Shown here: in pieces, positions 51,005 through 61,385 of the stretch
Layout of the letters: each line of letters opens with the position of its first letter
How positions within the stretch are numbered: position 1 is the stretch's first letter
DNA from: Lachnospiraceae bacterium
Lineage (GTDB): Bacteria > Bacillota > Clostridia > Lachnospirales > Lachnospiraceae
Direction: 5' to 3'
DNA length: 64,000 nucleotides
Assembly (NCBI GenBank): GCA_024693135.1
Contig: JAILLN010000005.1
Coordinates: 1-64,000, forward strand
The notes under the pieces: model-generated
The model's database searches: none
Told to the model about the DNA's origin: nothing
What the model saw: the letters and a program-made list of their open reading frames with translations, nothing else
Position numbers and translations under genes: made by a program

Positions 51005-52222
51005 TTACGGTCTGGGAGAGCCACAGTTGCTGCAGAATTTCCCGGTATTGGTCTGGCCGCAGCTGCAGGTCCAGGGAGCGGCGGGATTGGGCTGTCCGCA
51101 GTTGCTGCAGAACTTGCCGGTATTTACCTGTCCGCAGCTGCAGGTCCAGGAGCCGGCCGCCTGAGGAGCTGCCTGCTGGGGTGCGGGAGCCGGCTGGGGA
51201 GCCGCTGCCTGCTGCTGTGCTCCCATCTGGAAGAGGGAAGCCGCATTCATTCCGCCGGCATTCTGTGCCATGTTCATGCCGGCAAAGCCCATCATGGCCC
51301 CGTTGGGATTCTTGGCCGCATCCTGCATGGCCTGAGCCTGGGATCCCACCAGAGTGGCCGCCGCCATATTGGGGTCGCGGTTGATGGCATTGCGCTGTGC
51401 CTGCTTGATCAACTGCTCGTCTTCCTCGGAGGCCTTTACCGAGGATACGCCGAAGGAGGCCACTGCGATGCCGCGCTTCTCTTTCCACTGCTTGGTCAGC
51501 ACTTCATTCAGCGCGTCTGCGATCTCGGTGGTATGGCCGGGAAGGGCGCTGTAGCGGATGCCCTGCTCGGAGATCTTGGCAAAGGCGGGCTGGAGAGCGG
51601 TCAGAAGCTCCGTCTTGAGCTGGGAATCGATCTCGGAACGCTCATATTGGTAATCCACGTTGCCACAGACATTGGTATAAAACAGGATGGGATCGACGAT
51701 CCGGTAGGAATACTCGCCGAAGCACTTGATGGAGATGTCGATGTCCAGCCCGATGTTATTGTCCACGACCCGGAAGGGGACGGCGTTGGCCGTGCCGTAT
51801 TTATTTCCTACGATCTCCTTTGTATTGAAGTAATACACGCGCTGGTCCTTGCCGGTGTCGCCGCCGAAGGTGAACCTTCTGCCGATGGCCTTGAAGGTAT
51901 CCACGATGCTCGAGCCCAGGTTTCCGGCAAAGATGGAGGGCTCTGTGGAGGAATCATACCGGAATTCACCCGGATCTGCGCAGATCTCGGCCACCTTGCC
52001 CTGATCCACGATGATCATGCACTGGCCGTCTGCCACAGCGATGACGGAGCCGTTGCTGATAATATTGTCGCTGCCCTTGGTATTGGAGGAACGCCCGGAT
52101 ACCCGCTTTTCGCCCTTTACCATCAGGACATTCTCATCGATGGCATCGCAGTAGAAATATTCCTTCCACTGATCCGCCATGACTCCGCCTGCCGCGCCTG
52201 CAATCGCTTTAATCAGTCCCAT
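51005..52222 (-). CDS. SPFH-domain protein with C-terminal zinc ribbons (YdjI/virion-core-like)
   Basis: A 405-residue protein. The N-terminus MGLIKAIAGAAGGVMADQWK and FYCDAIDENVLMVKGEKRV are typical of bacterial SPFH proteins of the YdjI type. A stomatin/prohibitin-like domain follows to about residue 270, then a helical Ala/Gln-rich region. The end carries two Cys4 ribbons, WTCSCGQVNTGKFCSNCG and WTCSCGQTNTGKFCSNCG. SPFH proteins form membrane-associated rings or microdomains. I chose the ATG at 52222 because GAGGATG precedes it; the frame extends upstream without a plausible start. The neighbouring zinc-ribbon protein may be its partner. Confidence 0.88.
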   Translation of the reverse strand: MGLIKAIAGAAGGVMADQWKEYFYCDAIDENVLMVKGEKRVSGRSSNTKGSDNIISNGSVIAVADGQCMIIVDQGKVAEICADPGEFRYDSSTEPSIFAGNLGSSIVDTFKAIGRRFTFGGDTGKDQRVYYFNTKEIVGNKYGTANAVPFRVVDNNIGLDIDISIKCFGEYSYRIVDPILFYTNVCGNVDYQYERSEIDSQLKTELLTALQPAFAKISEQGIRYSALPGHTTEIADALNEVLTKQWKEKRGIAVASFGVSSVKASEEDEQLIKQAQRNAINRDPNMAAATLVGSQAQAMQDAAKNPNGAMMGFAGMNMAQNAGGMNAASLFQMGAQQQAAAPQPAPAPQQAAPQAAGSWTCSCGQVNTGKFCSNCGQPNPAAPWTCSCGQTNTGKFCSNCGSPRP

Positions 52223-52263
52223 AACATCATCCTCTTTCTGCGGTGCATCTTCATTGTCGTGGT

Positions 52264-52298
52264 GCCGGAGAAGCGCCGCACCGCTTTGCGGCTCCGGC
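52264..52298 (-). other. Hairpin in the SPFH mRNA leader
   Basis: GCCGGAG (52264-52270) pairs with CTCCGGC (52292-52298), with an inner GCCGC/GCGGC stem. It lies between the SPFH promoter and its start codon, so it could affect mRNA stability. Confidence 0.5.
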
Positions 52299-52325
52299 AG
52301 GAAGCAAAGTCTGCTGCCAGCTGTC

Positions 52326-52354
52326 ATTGTATCAAAAAGAAGAGGATAAAACAA
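52326..52354 (-). promoter_or_regulatory. Promoter of the SPFH gene
   Basis: On the minus strand TTGTTT (52349-52354) and TACAAT (52326-52331) are 17 bases apart, with TGA before TACAAT giving an extended -10. It is back to back with the dapL promoter; the two -35 boxes are 8 bases apart. Confidence 0.75.
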
Positions 52355-52362
52355 TAATAGTC

Positions 52363-52391
52363 TTGTGGTGTCTGCCCGTGTTTTGTATAAT
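52363..52391 (+). promoter_or_regulatory. Promoter of dapL
   Basis: TTGTGG (52363-52368) and TATAAT (52386-52391) are 17 bases apart, followed by a leader of about 95 bases without a clear riboswitch. Confidence 0.8.
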
Positions 52392-52493
52392 TATATAGTT
52401 GTATCGGGTTAAGGCCGGCTTGAGTTCATCCTTCTGCCGGGAAGGCCGGACTTAAGGGCAGGAGCTTTAGGAAATAAAGGAGAGACAGAGACG

Positions 52494-53717
52494 ATGACAA
52501 AGATCAATGACAGCTACCTGAAGCTTCCGGGAAGCTACCTCTTTTCCGCCATCGGGAAAAAGGTCAGGGCTTTTGAGGCGGCCCATCCGGAAACAAAAGT
52601 GATCCGCCTGGGGATCGGGGATGTGACGAGGCCCCTGACCAAAACCGTGATCGACGCCCTGCACTCAGCCGTGGAGGAGATGGGGCAGGAGGAGACCTTC
52701 CGCGGCTATGCCCCGGACCTGGGGTATGAATTCCTCCGGGAAGCCATTGCCGGGGCGGACTACCAGGAGAGGGGCTGTGCCATCGCTCCGGATGAGATCT
52801 TCGTTTCGGACGGGGCCAAATGCGACTGCGGCAATATCCAGGAGATCTTTTCCCTTAAAAATAAGGTGGCGGTATGCGACCCGGTTTATCCGGTATATGT
52901 GGACTCCAACGTGATGGCGGGCCGGGCCGGGGAGTATGATGAAGAAAGGGGATGCTTTACGGGCATCATCTATATGCCCTGCCTGGAAGAAAACGGCTTT
53001 CTTCCCATGCTTCCGGAGGAGACCCCGGATCTTATCTATCTGTGCTTTCCCAATAATCCCACCGGCTCGGTGATCACCAGGCCGGAGCTTCAGAAATGGG
53101 TGGATTATGCCAATGAGAAGGGCAGCGTGATCCTCTATGACGCGGCCTACGAGGCGTATATCCGGACAGAGGGGATCCCCCACAGCATCTATGAGTGCGA
53201 CGGGGCGGATACCTGCGCCATCGAATTTCATTCCTTCTCCAAGAATGCGGGCTTTACCGGTCTGAGGCTGGGCTATACCGTGGTCCCGAAGAAGCTCGTC
53301 CGGGACGGGACGCCGCTCAACGCCCTCTGGGCCAGGAGGCATGGCACCAAGTACAATGGAGCCCCCTATATCGTCCAGAGAGCCGGGGAGGCTGTGTATT
53401 CGAAGGAAGGCCGTAAGGAAGTGAAGGGTCTGGTGGATGATTATATGGAAAACGCCTCCCTCATCTTAAAAGGCCTTAAGGAAGCAGGGTTTACCGCATC
53501 CGGCGGGGTCGATGCCCCTTATATCTGGCTTAAGGTACCGGAGGGCATGACAAGCTGGGAATTCTTTGATGCGCTTTTGGAAAGGGCAGGGGTGGTGGGC
53601 ACACCCGGCTCCGGCTTCGGACCCTGCGGGGAAGGATATTTCCGCCTCACCGCCTTCGGAAGCCGGGAAAACACGGAAGAAGCCCTGGAACGGATCAGAA
53701 CAAATTTTGGAGGTTAA
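52494..53717 (+). CDS. dapL: LL-diaminopimelate aminotransferase
   Basis: A 407-residue fold-I PLP aminotransferase. It converts tetrahydrodipicolinate directly to LL-diaminopimelate with glutamate, bypassing the succinylase or acetylase steps of lysine and cell-wall synthesis. Distinctive DapL blocks are [52 protein letters not shown] and the PLP Lys250 in [26 protein letters not shown] precedes the ATG. The malic enzyme gene follows after 2 bases. With lysA at 20804 this supports the DapL route to lysine in the organism. Confidence 0.96.
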   Translation: MTKINDSYLKLPGSYLFSAIGKKVRAFEAAHPETKVIRLGIGDVTRPLTKTVIDALHSAVEEMGQEETFRGYAPDLGYEFLREAIAGADYQERGCAIAPDEIFVSDGAKCDCGNIQEIFSLKNKVAVCDPVYPVYVDSNVMAGRAGEYDEERGCFTGIIYMPCLEENGFLPMLPEETPDLIYLCFPNNPTGSVITRPELQKWVDYANEKGSVILYDAAYEAYIRTEGIPHSIYECDGADTCAIEFHSFSKNAGFTGLRLGYTVVPKKLVRDGTPLNALWARRHGTKYNGAPYIVQRAGEAVYSKEGRKEVKGLVDDYMENASLILKGLKEAGFTASGGVDAPYIWLKVPEGMTSWEFFDALLERAGVVGTPGSGFGPCGEGYFRLTAFGSRENTEEALERIRTNFGG

Positions 53718-53719
53718 TC

Positions 53720-54892
53720 ATGGATTATGCAAAGGCTTCCCTGGAGAAGCATTACGAGTGGAAAGGAAAGATCGAAGTTGCAGTGAGGGCGCCCTTGGAT
53801 ACGTCAGAGGCCTTGAGCCTTGCCTATACGCCGGGGGTGGCAGAACCCTGCCTTCAGATCAAAGAGGACCCCTCGAAGTCCTATGAGCTCACCAGAAGGT
53901 GGAATACCGTGGCCGTGGTGACGGACGGCACGGCAGTCCTGGGTCTGGGGGATATCGGCCCGGAGGCAGGCATGCCCGTCATGGAGGGGAAATGCGCCCT
54001 CTTTAAGTCCTTTGGGGGTGTGGATGCCATCCCGCTTTGTATCCGCTCCAAGGATGTGGACGTCATAGTCAATACGGTGGCCATGCTCCTCGGCTCCTTC
54101 GGCGGGGTGAACCTGGAGGACATCTCCGCGCCGCGCTGCTTTGAGATCGAGAGGCGGCTGAAGGAGATCTCGGACGTGCCGATCTTTCACGATGACCAGC
54201 ACGGCACGGCGGTCATTACCCTGGCCGGGCTCATGAATGCCCTGAAGGTAGTGGGCAAGGACATGAAGGATATCCGCATTGTGACCTCCGGAGCCGGAGC
54301 CGCGGGCATCGCCGTCATCAAGCTTCTGATGGCCGTGGGATTAAAGGACGTGATCATGACAGACCGCCGGGGGGCGATCTATAAGGGCAGGGAAGGCTTA
54401 AACCCGGTGAAGGAGCAGATGGCAGAGATCACAAACCGGGAGGGAAGGAAGGGGAGCCTGGCCGAGGTGATCCGGGGAGCGGATGTATTTATCGGCGTGT
54501 CTGCTCCGGGAATCCTTACCCAGGACATGGTGCGGTCCATGGCAAAGGATCCCATCATCTTTGCCTGCGCCAATCCTACGCCGGAGATCTTCCCGGATGA
54601 GGCCAAGGAAGCCGGAGCCAAGGTGGTCTCTACGGGTCGTTCGGATTATCCCAACCAGGTCAATAATGTCCTCTGCTTCCCGGGGATCTTCCGCGGGGCG
54701 CTGGATGTGAGGGCAAGGGACATCAATGATGAAATGAAGATCGCATCCGCAAAAGCCATCGCCGGGCTGATCCCGGAGGACGAGCTTTCACCGGACAATA
54801 TCCTGCCCAAGGCCTTTGACCCCCGGATCCGGGATGCGGTGGCCGAAGCTTCGGCAAAGGCCGCAAGGGACAGCGGGGTTGCCAGGATCTAA
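53720..54892 (+). CDS. NAD(P)-dependent malic enzyme
   Basis: A 390-residue short-form malic enzyme that oxidatively decarboxylates malate to pyruvate and CO2 with reduction of NAD(P). Conserved blocks are LSLAYTPGVAEPC (catalytic Tyr), GLGDIGPEAGMPVMEGK (with the catalytic Lys region), FHDDQHGTAVITLAG (metal-binding Asp) and the nucleotide-binding TSGAGAAGIAVIKLL. The length is normal for bacterial short malic enzymes. GGAGG lies before the ATG, 2 bases after dapL. The HD-GYP gene begins 3 bases after its stop. Confidence 0.95.
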   Translation: MDYAKASLEKHYEWKGKIEVAVRAPLDTSEALSLAYTPGVAEPCLQIKEDPSKSYELTRRWNTVAVVTDGTAVLGLGDIGPEAGMPVMEGKCALFKSFGGVDAIPLCIRSKDVDVIVNTVAMLLGSFGGVNLEDISAPRCFEIERRLKEISDVPIFHDDQHGTAVITLAGLMNALKVVGKDMKDIRIVTSGAGAAGIAVIKLLMAVGLKDVIMTDRRGAIYKGREGLNPVKEQMAEITNREGRKGSLAEVIRGADVFIGVSAPGILTQDMVRSMAKDPIIFACANPTPEIFPDEAKEAGAKVVSTGRSDYPNQVNNVLCFPGIFRGALDVRARDINDEMKIASAKAIAGLIPEDELSPDNILPKAFDPRIRDAVAEASAKAARDSGVARI

Positions 54893-54895
54893 GAT

Positions 54896-57028
54896 ATGCC
54901 GGGCGGGAGGAGATGGAAGCTGAAAAACCGGAGCAGGGTCTTTATGATCCTGTCCATCCTGGGAGGGATCGGAGTCAATGTGATCCTGTCCTGGGCAGTT
55001 TATTATCTGGAGCTGCCCTTGTACATGGATACCATCGGCACGGTATTTGTCACCGCCGCCGCCGGGCTGTTTCCCGGGATCATGACTTCCGTGGCTACCA
55101 GCCTATTTTGCAGCATTTTCAATGATTATTCCATCTATTATACCATCGTGGGGGTGCTGATCGCCCACTGCACGTCCTGGTTTGTAAAATCCGGAGGCTT
55201 AAGGCGGATCTCCCGCCTCATGGCCTTTGCCGCAACCCTTTCCCTTGTGGGAGGAGTGCTGGGCACAGGGATCCAGTGGATCCTCTTAGGAGGCCCGCAG
55301 TTCCCCTCGGTGGCGGAGGTATCCGAGCTCATCGCCGGGGGAAGGGGGACATGGTACTTTTTCGTTACCGTGCTCATCGGCATCGGGCTGAATCTCGTGG
55401 ATAAGGGGGTCTCAGCGGCCTTCGCCCTGCTCCTGATGAAGGCGGTCTCTCCGGAGATCCTGAAGGAGATCCGGGAAAGCTCCTGGCAGCAGAAGCCCTT
55501 AAGCCGGGAGTACTGTCAGAGCTTGAAAAAGAAAGGCTATGGGAGCCGCTCCCTCCAGTTCAGCATGTTCCGGCTGATGATCTTCGCTACGGCATCCCTG
55601 ACCTTTGTCCTCTGCTGGATCAGCATCCGGGTCTATAACCAGAACATCCGGGCGGAATATGAGCAGAATGCCAGGAATGCGGCACGGTTTGCGGCGGAGG
55701 TTGTGGATGCAGACCGGATCCCGGATTATTTGAGGGAGGGGAAGGAAGCGGAGGGCTATGCCGAGACAGAGCGGATGCTTTACCGGATCCGCGACAATGC
55801 CAGCGGGGTGCAGTTCCTGTATGTATTGAAGGTGGAGAAGGACTACTGCACATATATCTTTGACCTGGATACGCCGGAGGTTCCCGCCTATCTTCCGGGA
55901 GACAGGGAGGAGGTGGAGGAAGCCTTTGAGCCCTATATGCCGGACCTCCTTTCCGGAAGGGAGATCCCGTCCATCGAATCCGATGATCTGTCGGGATGGC
56001 TGCTTACGGCATATTGTCCGGTGCGCAATTCGGCGGGGGTCACGGTCTGCTATGCGGCGGCAGATGTTTCCATGCACCGGCTCACCGGATATGTCAGGGG
56101 CTTCCTCATCCGGGTGCTGCTGATCTTTACCGGGTTTTTCGTGCTGATCCTGGGATACGGGATCTGGTATGCAAGATACCATCTGATCTATCCCATTGGC
56201 AGCATGACCGAAGATACCAGAGGCTTTTTATCCGGAGACCTTGAGCCGAAGGATCTGGACCGGAGGGTGAAGAAGCTGAAATCCCTCGACATCCATACCG
56301 GGGGTGAGGTGGAGGCCTTGTATGATTCCATCCTGCAGATGGCTTCCGGCATGACCGACCAGATGAAGGCCGTGCGGTACTACGCGGATGCCACCTCCCA
56401 GATGCAGAACGGCCTCATCATGACCATGGCGGATATGGTGGAAAACCGGGATTCGGATACCGGGGCACATATCCGCAAGACGGCAGAATATGTGAAGATC
56501 ATCCTGACGGGGCTGAAAAAGAAGGGATACTATGCAGGCCGGCTTACCCCCAGGTATATATCGGACGTGATCATGTCGGCCCCGCTCCATGACGTGGGAA
56601 AGATCCAGATCCCGGATTCGATCCTGAATAAGCCGGGGAAGCTTACGGAAGAAGAATTTGAGATCATGAAGACCCATGCCAGTGTCGGGAAGCATATCAT
56701 GGAAAACGCCATCAGCACCCTGCAGGGGGAGAATTACCTGAAGGAAGCAAGGAATATGGCAGCCTACCACCATGAGCGCTGGGATGGAAAGGGTTATCCG
56801 GAAGGGCTGAAGGGAGAGGTGATCCCGCTGTCGGCCAGGATCATGGCGGTGGCAGACGTATTTGACGCCCTCACCTCCCCCAGGGTATATAAGCCCGGAT
56901 TCCCCCTGGAGAAAGCCCTGCAGATCATCCGGGATGGGGCAGGGGTGCAGTTTGACCCCAAGATCGTGGAGGTCTTCCTTGAGGCGCTGCCTGAGGTCAA
57001 GGCCGTGCTGAAAAAATATCAGGAGTAA
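54896..57028 (+). CDS. HD-GYP membrane protein, probable c-di-GMP phosphodiesterase
   Basis: A 710-residue protein. About six N-terminal hydrophobic segments (with PLYMDTIGTVFVTAAAGLFPG) resemble an ECF-transporter S-component-like sensor. A segment near residue 222 and one near 405 flank an extracytoplasmic sensor loop of about 170 residues, then a HAMP-like linker. The C-terminal HD-GYP domain has H565-D566 in APLHDVGKIQIPDSILNKPG and GYP at 633-635 in HHERWDGKGYPEGLKG. The family cleaves c-di-GMP. The ATG at 54896 is 3 bases after the malic enzyme stop; its own ribosome binding site is weak, whereas GGGAGGAG stands before an in-frame CTG at 54920, so the true start is uncertain. Confidence 0.9.
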   Translation: MPGGRRWKLKNRSRVFMILSILGGIGVNVILSWAVYYLELPLYMDTIGTVFVTAAAGLFPGIMTSVATSLFCSIFNDYSIYYTIVGVLIAHCTSWFVKSGGLRRISRLMAFAATLSLVGGVLGTGIQWILLGGPQFPSVAEVSELIAGGRGTWYFFVTVLIGIGLNLVDKGVSAAFALLLMKAVSPEILKEIRESSWQQKPLSREYCQSLKKKGYGSRSLQFSMFRLMIFATASLTFVLCWISIRVYNQNIRAEYEQNARNAARFAAEVVDADRIPDYLREGKEAEGYAETERMLYRIRDNASGVQFLYVLKVEKDYCTYIFDLDTPEVPAYLPGDREEVEEAFEPYMPDLLSGREIPSIESDDLSGWLLTAYCPVRNSAGVTVCYAAADVSMHRLTGYVRGFLIRVLLIFTGFFVLILGYGIWYARYHLIYPIGSMTEDTRGFLSGDLEPKDLDRRVKKLKSLDIHTGGEVEALYDSILQMASGMTDQMKAVRYYADATSQMQNGLIMTMADMVENRDSDTGAHIRKTAEYVKIILTGLKKKGYYAGRLTPRYISDVIMSAPLHDVGKIQIPDSILNKPGKLTEEEFEIMKTHASVGKHIMENAISTLQGENYLKEARNMAAYHHERWDGKGYPEGLKGEVIPLSARIMAVADVFDALTSPRVYKPGFPLEKALQIIRDGAGVQFDPKIVEVFLEALPEVKAVLKKYQE

Positions 57029-57094
57029 AGCCACTGTAGGATGGAAATGCAGGGTGGCATCGTTCAAAGAAGCGAAAGGATAGAGGAGGTCTAC

Positions 57095-60000
57095 TTGAAA
57101 AGGTCATATGTCATAAAAAGCCTGGTCTTTGCGGCCTTTATGCTGTTTTTCGGAAGCCTTGCGGGAGAGCCTGTGCTTTGTGCCGAGGGGACAGAGCTTC
57201 CGGAGGCGGAGAAAAACGGAGGAGGCTACGCCGTTACCGGACAGATCCAGGGAGTGGGTTATACGGCAAAGATCTATGATGCCACAAACGGGCTGCCTAC
57301 CTCGGATGCAAACTGGATTTTGGGTGCCAGCAACGGTTACGTCTGGATCGGCGGATACAGCGGGGTCATCCGATACGACGGCTCCAGCTTTGAGCGGATG
57401 GATGCTTCAGGGGGCCTCACCTCCGGCCGGGTGATCTTTGAGGACAGCCGGGGGAGGATCTGGGTCGGGACCAACGACAATGGCGTGGTGCTTCTCGACG
57501 GCAATACCAGCGTCCATTATACCTACCGGAAGGGACTGCCCTCCTCCTCCATCCGGAGCTTTGCCGAGGACAATACCGGCAGGATCTATATCGGCACCAC
57601 CAGCGGGATCTCCTATGTACAAAACGACGGCGGACTGCACCAGCTCATGGATGAGAGGCTGGAAAATGAGACCGTCACCCAGCTTTCCGCGGCGCCGGAC
57701 GGCAGGATCTACGGCTGTACCTACGGGGGAGCCATATTCTGCATCCGGGACGGCCTTGTGGGAGAGATCTATCACGGGCAGAACCTGGGGATCGGGGATA
57801 TCACCGCCATCTATGCGGATCCGGAGGACTCCGAGAAGATTTATCTGGGAAGGGCGGATGTGGATGTTTTACATGGAGTGTTCGGGGACAGGGCATCGGC
57901 CTTGGAGAGGATCTTTACCTCTCCCGTATCCGACATTGAGTGCATCACCAGCGCCTGCGGCAGGATCTGGTGCTGCTCCAAGGAGGTATCCGGGTATGTG
58001 GACGAGAAAAGGCATTTCCGGCCGGTCACAGACCTTCCCATGAATAATTCCATCTATATGATGACGGAGGATTACCAGGGGAACCTGTGGTATGCATCCA
58101 CAAGGCAGGGCATCATGAAGGTGGTGGCCAATAACTTCCAGAACCTGACGGAGGAAGCGGGGCTTAGGGAGGAGGTGGTAAACAGCACCTGCCTGGCGGG
58201 GAGCCTGCTTTATGTAGGGACGGACAGCGGGCTCTATATCCTGGATGGGGAGAAAGGCATCGTGGAAAACAAACTCACCGACTTTTTGAAGGAGGTGAGG
58301 ATCCGCTGCATTACAAAAGACCTTAAGGGAAACCTCTGGTTTTCCACCTTTACCGGCGATCTGGGGCTTGTATGCTATACCCCGGAGGGGGATATTCAGA
58401 AATATACGAGGATCAACGGCCTTCCGGGGGAAAAGATCCGTTGTACCACCCTGGCCTCGGACGGCTCCATCCTTGCAGGCATGAACGGGGGCTTGAGCGT
58501 GCTGAAGGACGGGAAGATCGTAAGGAGCGTGGGAGAATCGGAGGTGATCAGCAATACCGTCTTTCTTACCGTGGAAGAGGGGGAGGATGGCGTGATCTAC
58601 GCCGGGACGGACGGCGACGGGATCTATGCCATAAACCCGGACGGCACGGCAAAGAAGCTGGGGCTTGACGACGGGCTTACCAGCGAGGTCATCTTAAGGA
58701 TCAAAAAGGATCCGGAGCGGGGGGTCTACTGGATCATCACCTCCAATTCCATCGAATACATGAAGGACGGGGGCATTGTCTGTGTGGATACCTTCCCCTA
58801 TAATAATAACTTTGATGTATACTTTGACGACAACGGAAACCTCTGGGTCCTGTCTTCCTATGGCGTCTATGTGATGAAGGCGGAGGATCTTCTGAATAAT
58901 AATGCCGCGGATTACCGGCTCTATACCATAGCCAACGGACTGCCGGGAGCCGCCACGGCCAATTCCTTCAGCGAGCGGGATGAGGAAGGAAACCTGTATA
59001 TCGCCTGCAGGAACGGAGTGAGCAAGGTCAATATAAACCATTATTTTGAGCAGACCGCGAGGATCCGGACGGCGGTACGGTCGGTCATCTGCAATGAGGA
59101 AGAGATCCTGCCGGATGAGGAGGGGCATTATACCATTCCTCCCGTGACGGGCCGGATCCAGATCACCCCGGCGATCTTAGATTATACCATGACCAATCCC
59201 ATGATCCATGTGTTTTTGGAGGGAAGCGGAGACGACGGCATCACGGCAGAGCAGAGCAGACTGACCCCGCTGGAATTCACCGGCCTCGGCTATGGGGATT
59301 ACAGCCTCCATATCCAGGTGCTGGACGGGAGTACGAAGCAGATCTACCAGGATGATGTATTCCGCATTACCAAGAAGCCCAGGATCCTGGAGCTTATGGC
59401 GGTGAGGATCCTGCTTCTTGCCCTGCTTGCGGCGGCGGCGGGCCTCATCGTATGGCGGGTCATGTCCGGCACCATCATCCGCAGGCAGTATGACGAGATC
59501 CGCCAGGCAAAGGAGGAGGCGGAGAGGGCAAATTCCGCGAAGTCCCGCTTCCTGGCCAATATGTCCCATGAGATCCGGACGCCCATCAATACCATCATGG
59601 GCATGGATGAGATGATCCTGAGGGAGGATGCCACCGACGTGCCGAAGCCCTACTTCATGTCCGTCATCAATTATGCCCTGGACATCCGCAGTGCTTCGGA
59701 ATCCCTGCTTGGCCTCATCAATGACCTGCTGGATATCTCCAAGATCGAATCTGGCAAGATGAACCTGGTGGAGGTGGAATATGACGTAGCCGAGCTTTTG
59801 CGCTCCCTCATCACCATGATCCGGGTACGGAGCCGGGAAAAGGACCTGGCCTTTGAGACGGATATCGACAGGGAGCTTCCCAGGAGGCTTTTCGGAGATT
59901 CGGGCAAGATCAAGCAGATCATGCTGAATCTCCTGACCAATGCCGTGAAATATACGGAAGAGGGGCTCATTACCCTGAAGGTCTCCGTTACCGGCGTGGG

Positions 60001-61324
60001 AGAGGATACCGTGGATCTGCGGTTTTCGGTAAAGGACACAGGCATCGGGGTCCGGCAGGAGGACATGGAAAAGCTCTTTACGGCCTACGAGAGGCTGGAT
60101 GAGGAAAAAAATGTCGGCATCCAGGGCACGGGCTTAGGCCTTGACATATCCCGCCGTTTCTCTGAGATCATGGGGGGCAGGCTCTGGTGCGAGAGCGAAT
60201 ACGGGAAGGGCTCGGAATTCATCCTGACCTTGTCCCAGAAGATCCTGGACCGTACGGGCATCGGGGACTTCGATGAAAATGAGGAGGCGGAGGCACAGGG
60301 ACCTTATGTGCCGCAGTTCATCGCCCCGGATGCCGAAGTACTGGTGGTGGATGACAATCCCATGAACCTTACGGTGATCAAGGGGCTCTTAAAGTCCACC
60401 AAGATGTTTGTCACCACGGCAGACAGCGGGGAAGAGTGCTTGGAGAAGCTGAAGGGCGGAAGCTTCAATATCGTCCTTCTGGATCATATGATGCCCGGCA
60501 TGGACGGAGTGGAGACCATGGCAAAGATCCGGGAGAAGTATCCGGACCTTCCGGTCTATGCCCTGACGGCCAACTCCACCGCAGGAGGGGAGGAATTCTA
60601 TAAATCCAAGGGCTTCAACGGATATCTGGCAAAGCCCATAGACAGCAGGCTTCTGGAGAAAACCATCATGCTGCATCTGCCGGATGAGATCATGATGAGG
60701 CCGGTGGAGGAGGATCTGCCGGAAGAGCCGGAGAAGCTGCCGGAGGACATTCACTGGGTGGCTTCGGTGGAAGGCATCAGCCTGTCCGAGGGCATAAGGA
60801 CCTCCGGAGGCGTTTCTTCCTACATCAGCTCCCTCCATCTTTTCTATGATACCATCGAAAATACGGCAGAGACCATAGAAAAGGCCTATGAGGAGGGGGA
60901 TATCCGGCTTTATACCGTAAAGGTGCATGCCCTGAAAAGCTCTGCGCGGATCATCGGGGCCATGGGGCTTTCGAAGGAGGCAGAGAGGCTGGAGGATGCC
61001 GGCAATAAGCAGGATATGGATTATATCCATGCCCACGCGGGAAGCCTGATGGCAGAGCTTCGGTCCTTCAAGGAGAAGCTGAAAAAGCTGAAAGAAAAGC
61101 CGGAGAAGGATGAAAGGGAGGAAATCGCCCCGGAGGAGCTTGAGGAAGCCTATGAAGCCATACGGGAGAGCATCCCGCAGATGGATTATGATGCGGTGGA
61201 GATGGTCTTAGAGCAGCTGAAGGATTACCGCCTGCCGGAAGAAGAGGAGAAAAAGAGGGAAGAGCTGACGAGGCTTTTGAAGCTCCTTGACTGGGACAGC
61301 ATGGAAACGCTGGTCGGGAGCTGA
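57095..61324 (+). CDS. Hybrid sensor histidine kinase with propeller sensor, receiver and Hpt domain
   Basis: About 1409 residues. A signal peptide is followed by a periplasmic-type region of some 14 two-component-propeller (Reg_prop) repeats ([31 protein letters not shown] and so on), a Y_Y_Y-like beta domain and one membrane segment ([21 protein letters not shown]). The kinase core has His825 in [15 protein letters not shown]-box [13 protein letters not shown] and GTGLGLDIS. The receiver has Asp1130 in [13 protein letters not shown]. Hpt has His1278 in [17 protein letters not shown] chose the TTG at 57095 because GAGGAGGT stands 5 bases before it and a signal peptide follows. The full phosphorelay is in one protein; the ligand is unknown. 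Confidence 0.93.
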   Translation: MKRSYVIKSLVFAAFMLFFGSLAGEPVLCAEGTELPEAEKNGGGYAVTGQIQGVGYTAKIYDATNGLPTSDANWILGASNGYVWIGGYSGVIRYDGSSFERMDASGGLTSGRVIFEDSRGRIWVGTNDNGVVLLDGNTSVHYTYRKGLPSSSIRSFAEDNTGRIYIGTTSGISYVQNDGGLHQLMDERLENETVTQLSAAPDGRIYGCTYGGAIFCIRDGLVGEIYHGQNLGIGDITAIYADPEDSEKIYLGRADVDVLHGVFGDRASALERIFTSPVSDIECITSACGRIWCCSKEVSGYVDEKRHFRPVTDLPMNNSIYMMTEDYQGNLWYASTRQGIMKVVANNFQNLTEEAGLREEVVNSTCLAGSLLYVGTDSGLYILDGEKGIVENKLTDFLKEVRIRCITKDLKGNLWFSTFTGDLGLVCYTPEGDIQKYTRINGLPGEKIRCTTLASDGSILAGMNGGLSVLKDGKIVRSVGESEVISNTVFLTVEEGEDGVIYAGTDGDGIYAINPDGTAKKLGLDDGLTSEVILRIKKDPERGVYWIITSNSIEYMKDGGIVCVDTFPYNNNFDVYFDDNGNLWVLSSYGVYVMKAEDLLNNNAADYRLYTIANGLPGAATANSFSERDEEGNLYIACRNGVSKVNINHYFEQTARIRTAVRSVICNEEEILPDEEGHYTIPPVTGRIQITPAILDYTMTNPMIHVFLEGSGDDGITAEQSRLTPLEFTGLGYGDYSLHIQVLDGSTKQIYQDDVFRITKKPRILELMAVRILLLALLAAAAGLIVWRVMSGTIIRRQYDEIRQAKEEAERANSAKSRFLANMSHEIRTPINTIMGMDEMILREDATDVPKPYFMSVINYALDIRSASESLLGLINDLLDISKIESGKMNLVEVEYDVAELLRSLITMIRVRSREKDLAFETDIDRELPRRLFGDSGKIKQIMLNLLTNAVKYTEEGLITLKVSVTGVGEDTVDLRFSVKDTGIGVRQEDMEKLFTAYERLDEEKNVGIQGTGLGLDISRRFSEIMGGRLWCESEYGKGSEFILTLSQKILDRTGIGDFDENEEAEAQGPYVPQFIAPDAEVLVVDDNPMNLTVIKGLLKSTKMFVTTADSGEECLEKLKGGSFNIVLLDHMMPGMDGVETMAKIREKYPDLPVYALTANSTAGGEEFYKSKGFNGYLAKPIDSRLLEKTIMLHLPDEIMMRPVEEDLPEEPEKLPEDIHWVASVEGISLSEGIRTSGGVSSYISSLHLFYDTIENTAETIEKAYEEGDIRLYTVKVHALKSSARIIGAMGLSKEAERLEDAGNKQDMDYIHAHAGSLMAELRSFKEKLKKLKEKPEKDEREEIAPEELEEAYEAIRESIPQMDYDAVEMVLEQLKDYRLPEEEEKKREELTRLLKLLDWDSMETLVGS

Positions 61325-61327
61325 ATA

Positions 61328-61350
61328 CCGCATCCGACCGGGGTAAGTCA
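61328..61350 (+). repeat. Leader element shared with the zinc-ribbon membrane protein gene
   Basis: CCGCATCCGACCGGGGT (61328-61344) is identical to the minus strand of 50778-50794, and both continue with an AAGTCA. Both copies lie in the leader of a gene, 25-60 bases before an AGGAGG-type site. Confidence 0.75.
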
Positions 61351-61385
61351 TAGACAAACTTGTAGTACAGAGGAGGAAATATGAC

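Noticed and set aside
54896-54922. CTG at 54920 as start of the HD-GYP gene
   Set aside because: It has the better Shine-Dalgarno sequence (GGGAGGAG), but CTG starts are rare; I kept the ATG at 54896 and noted the doubt.
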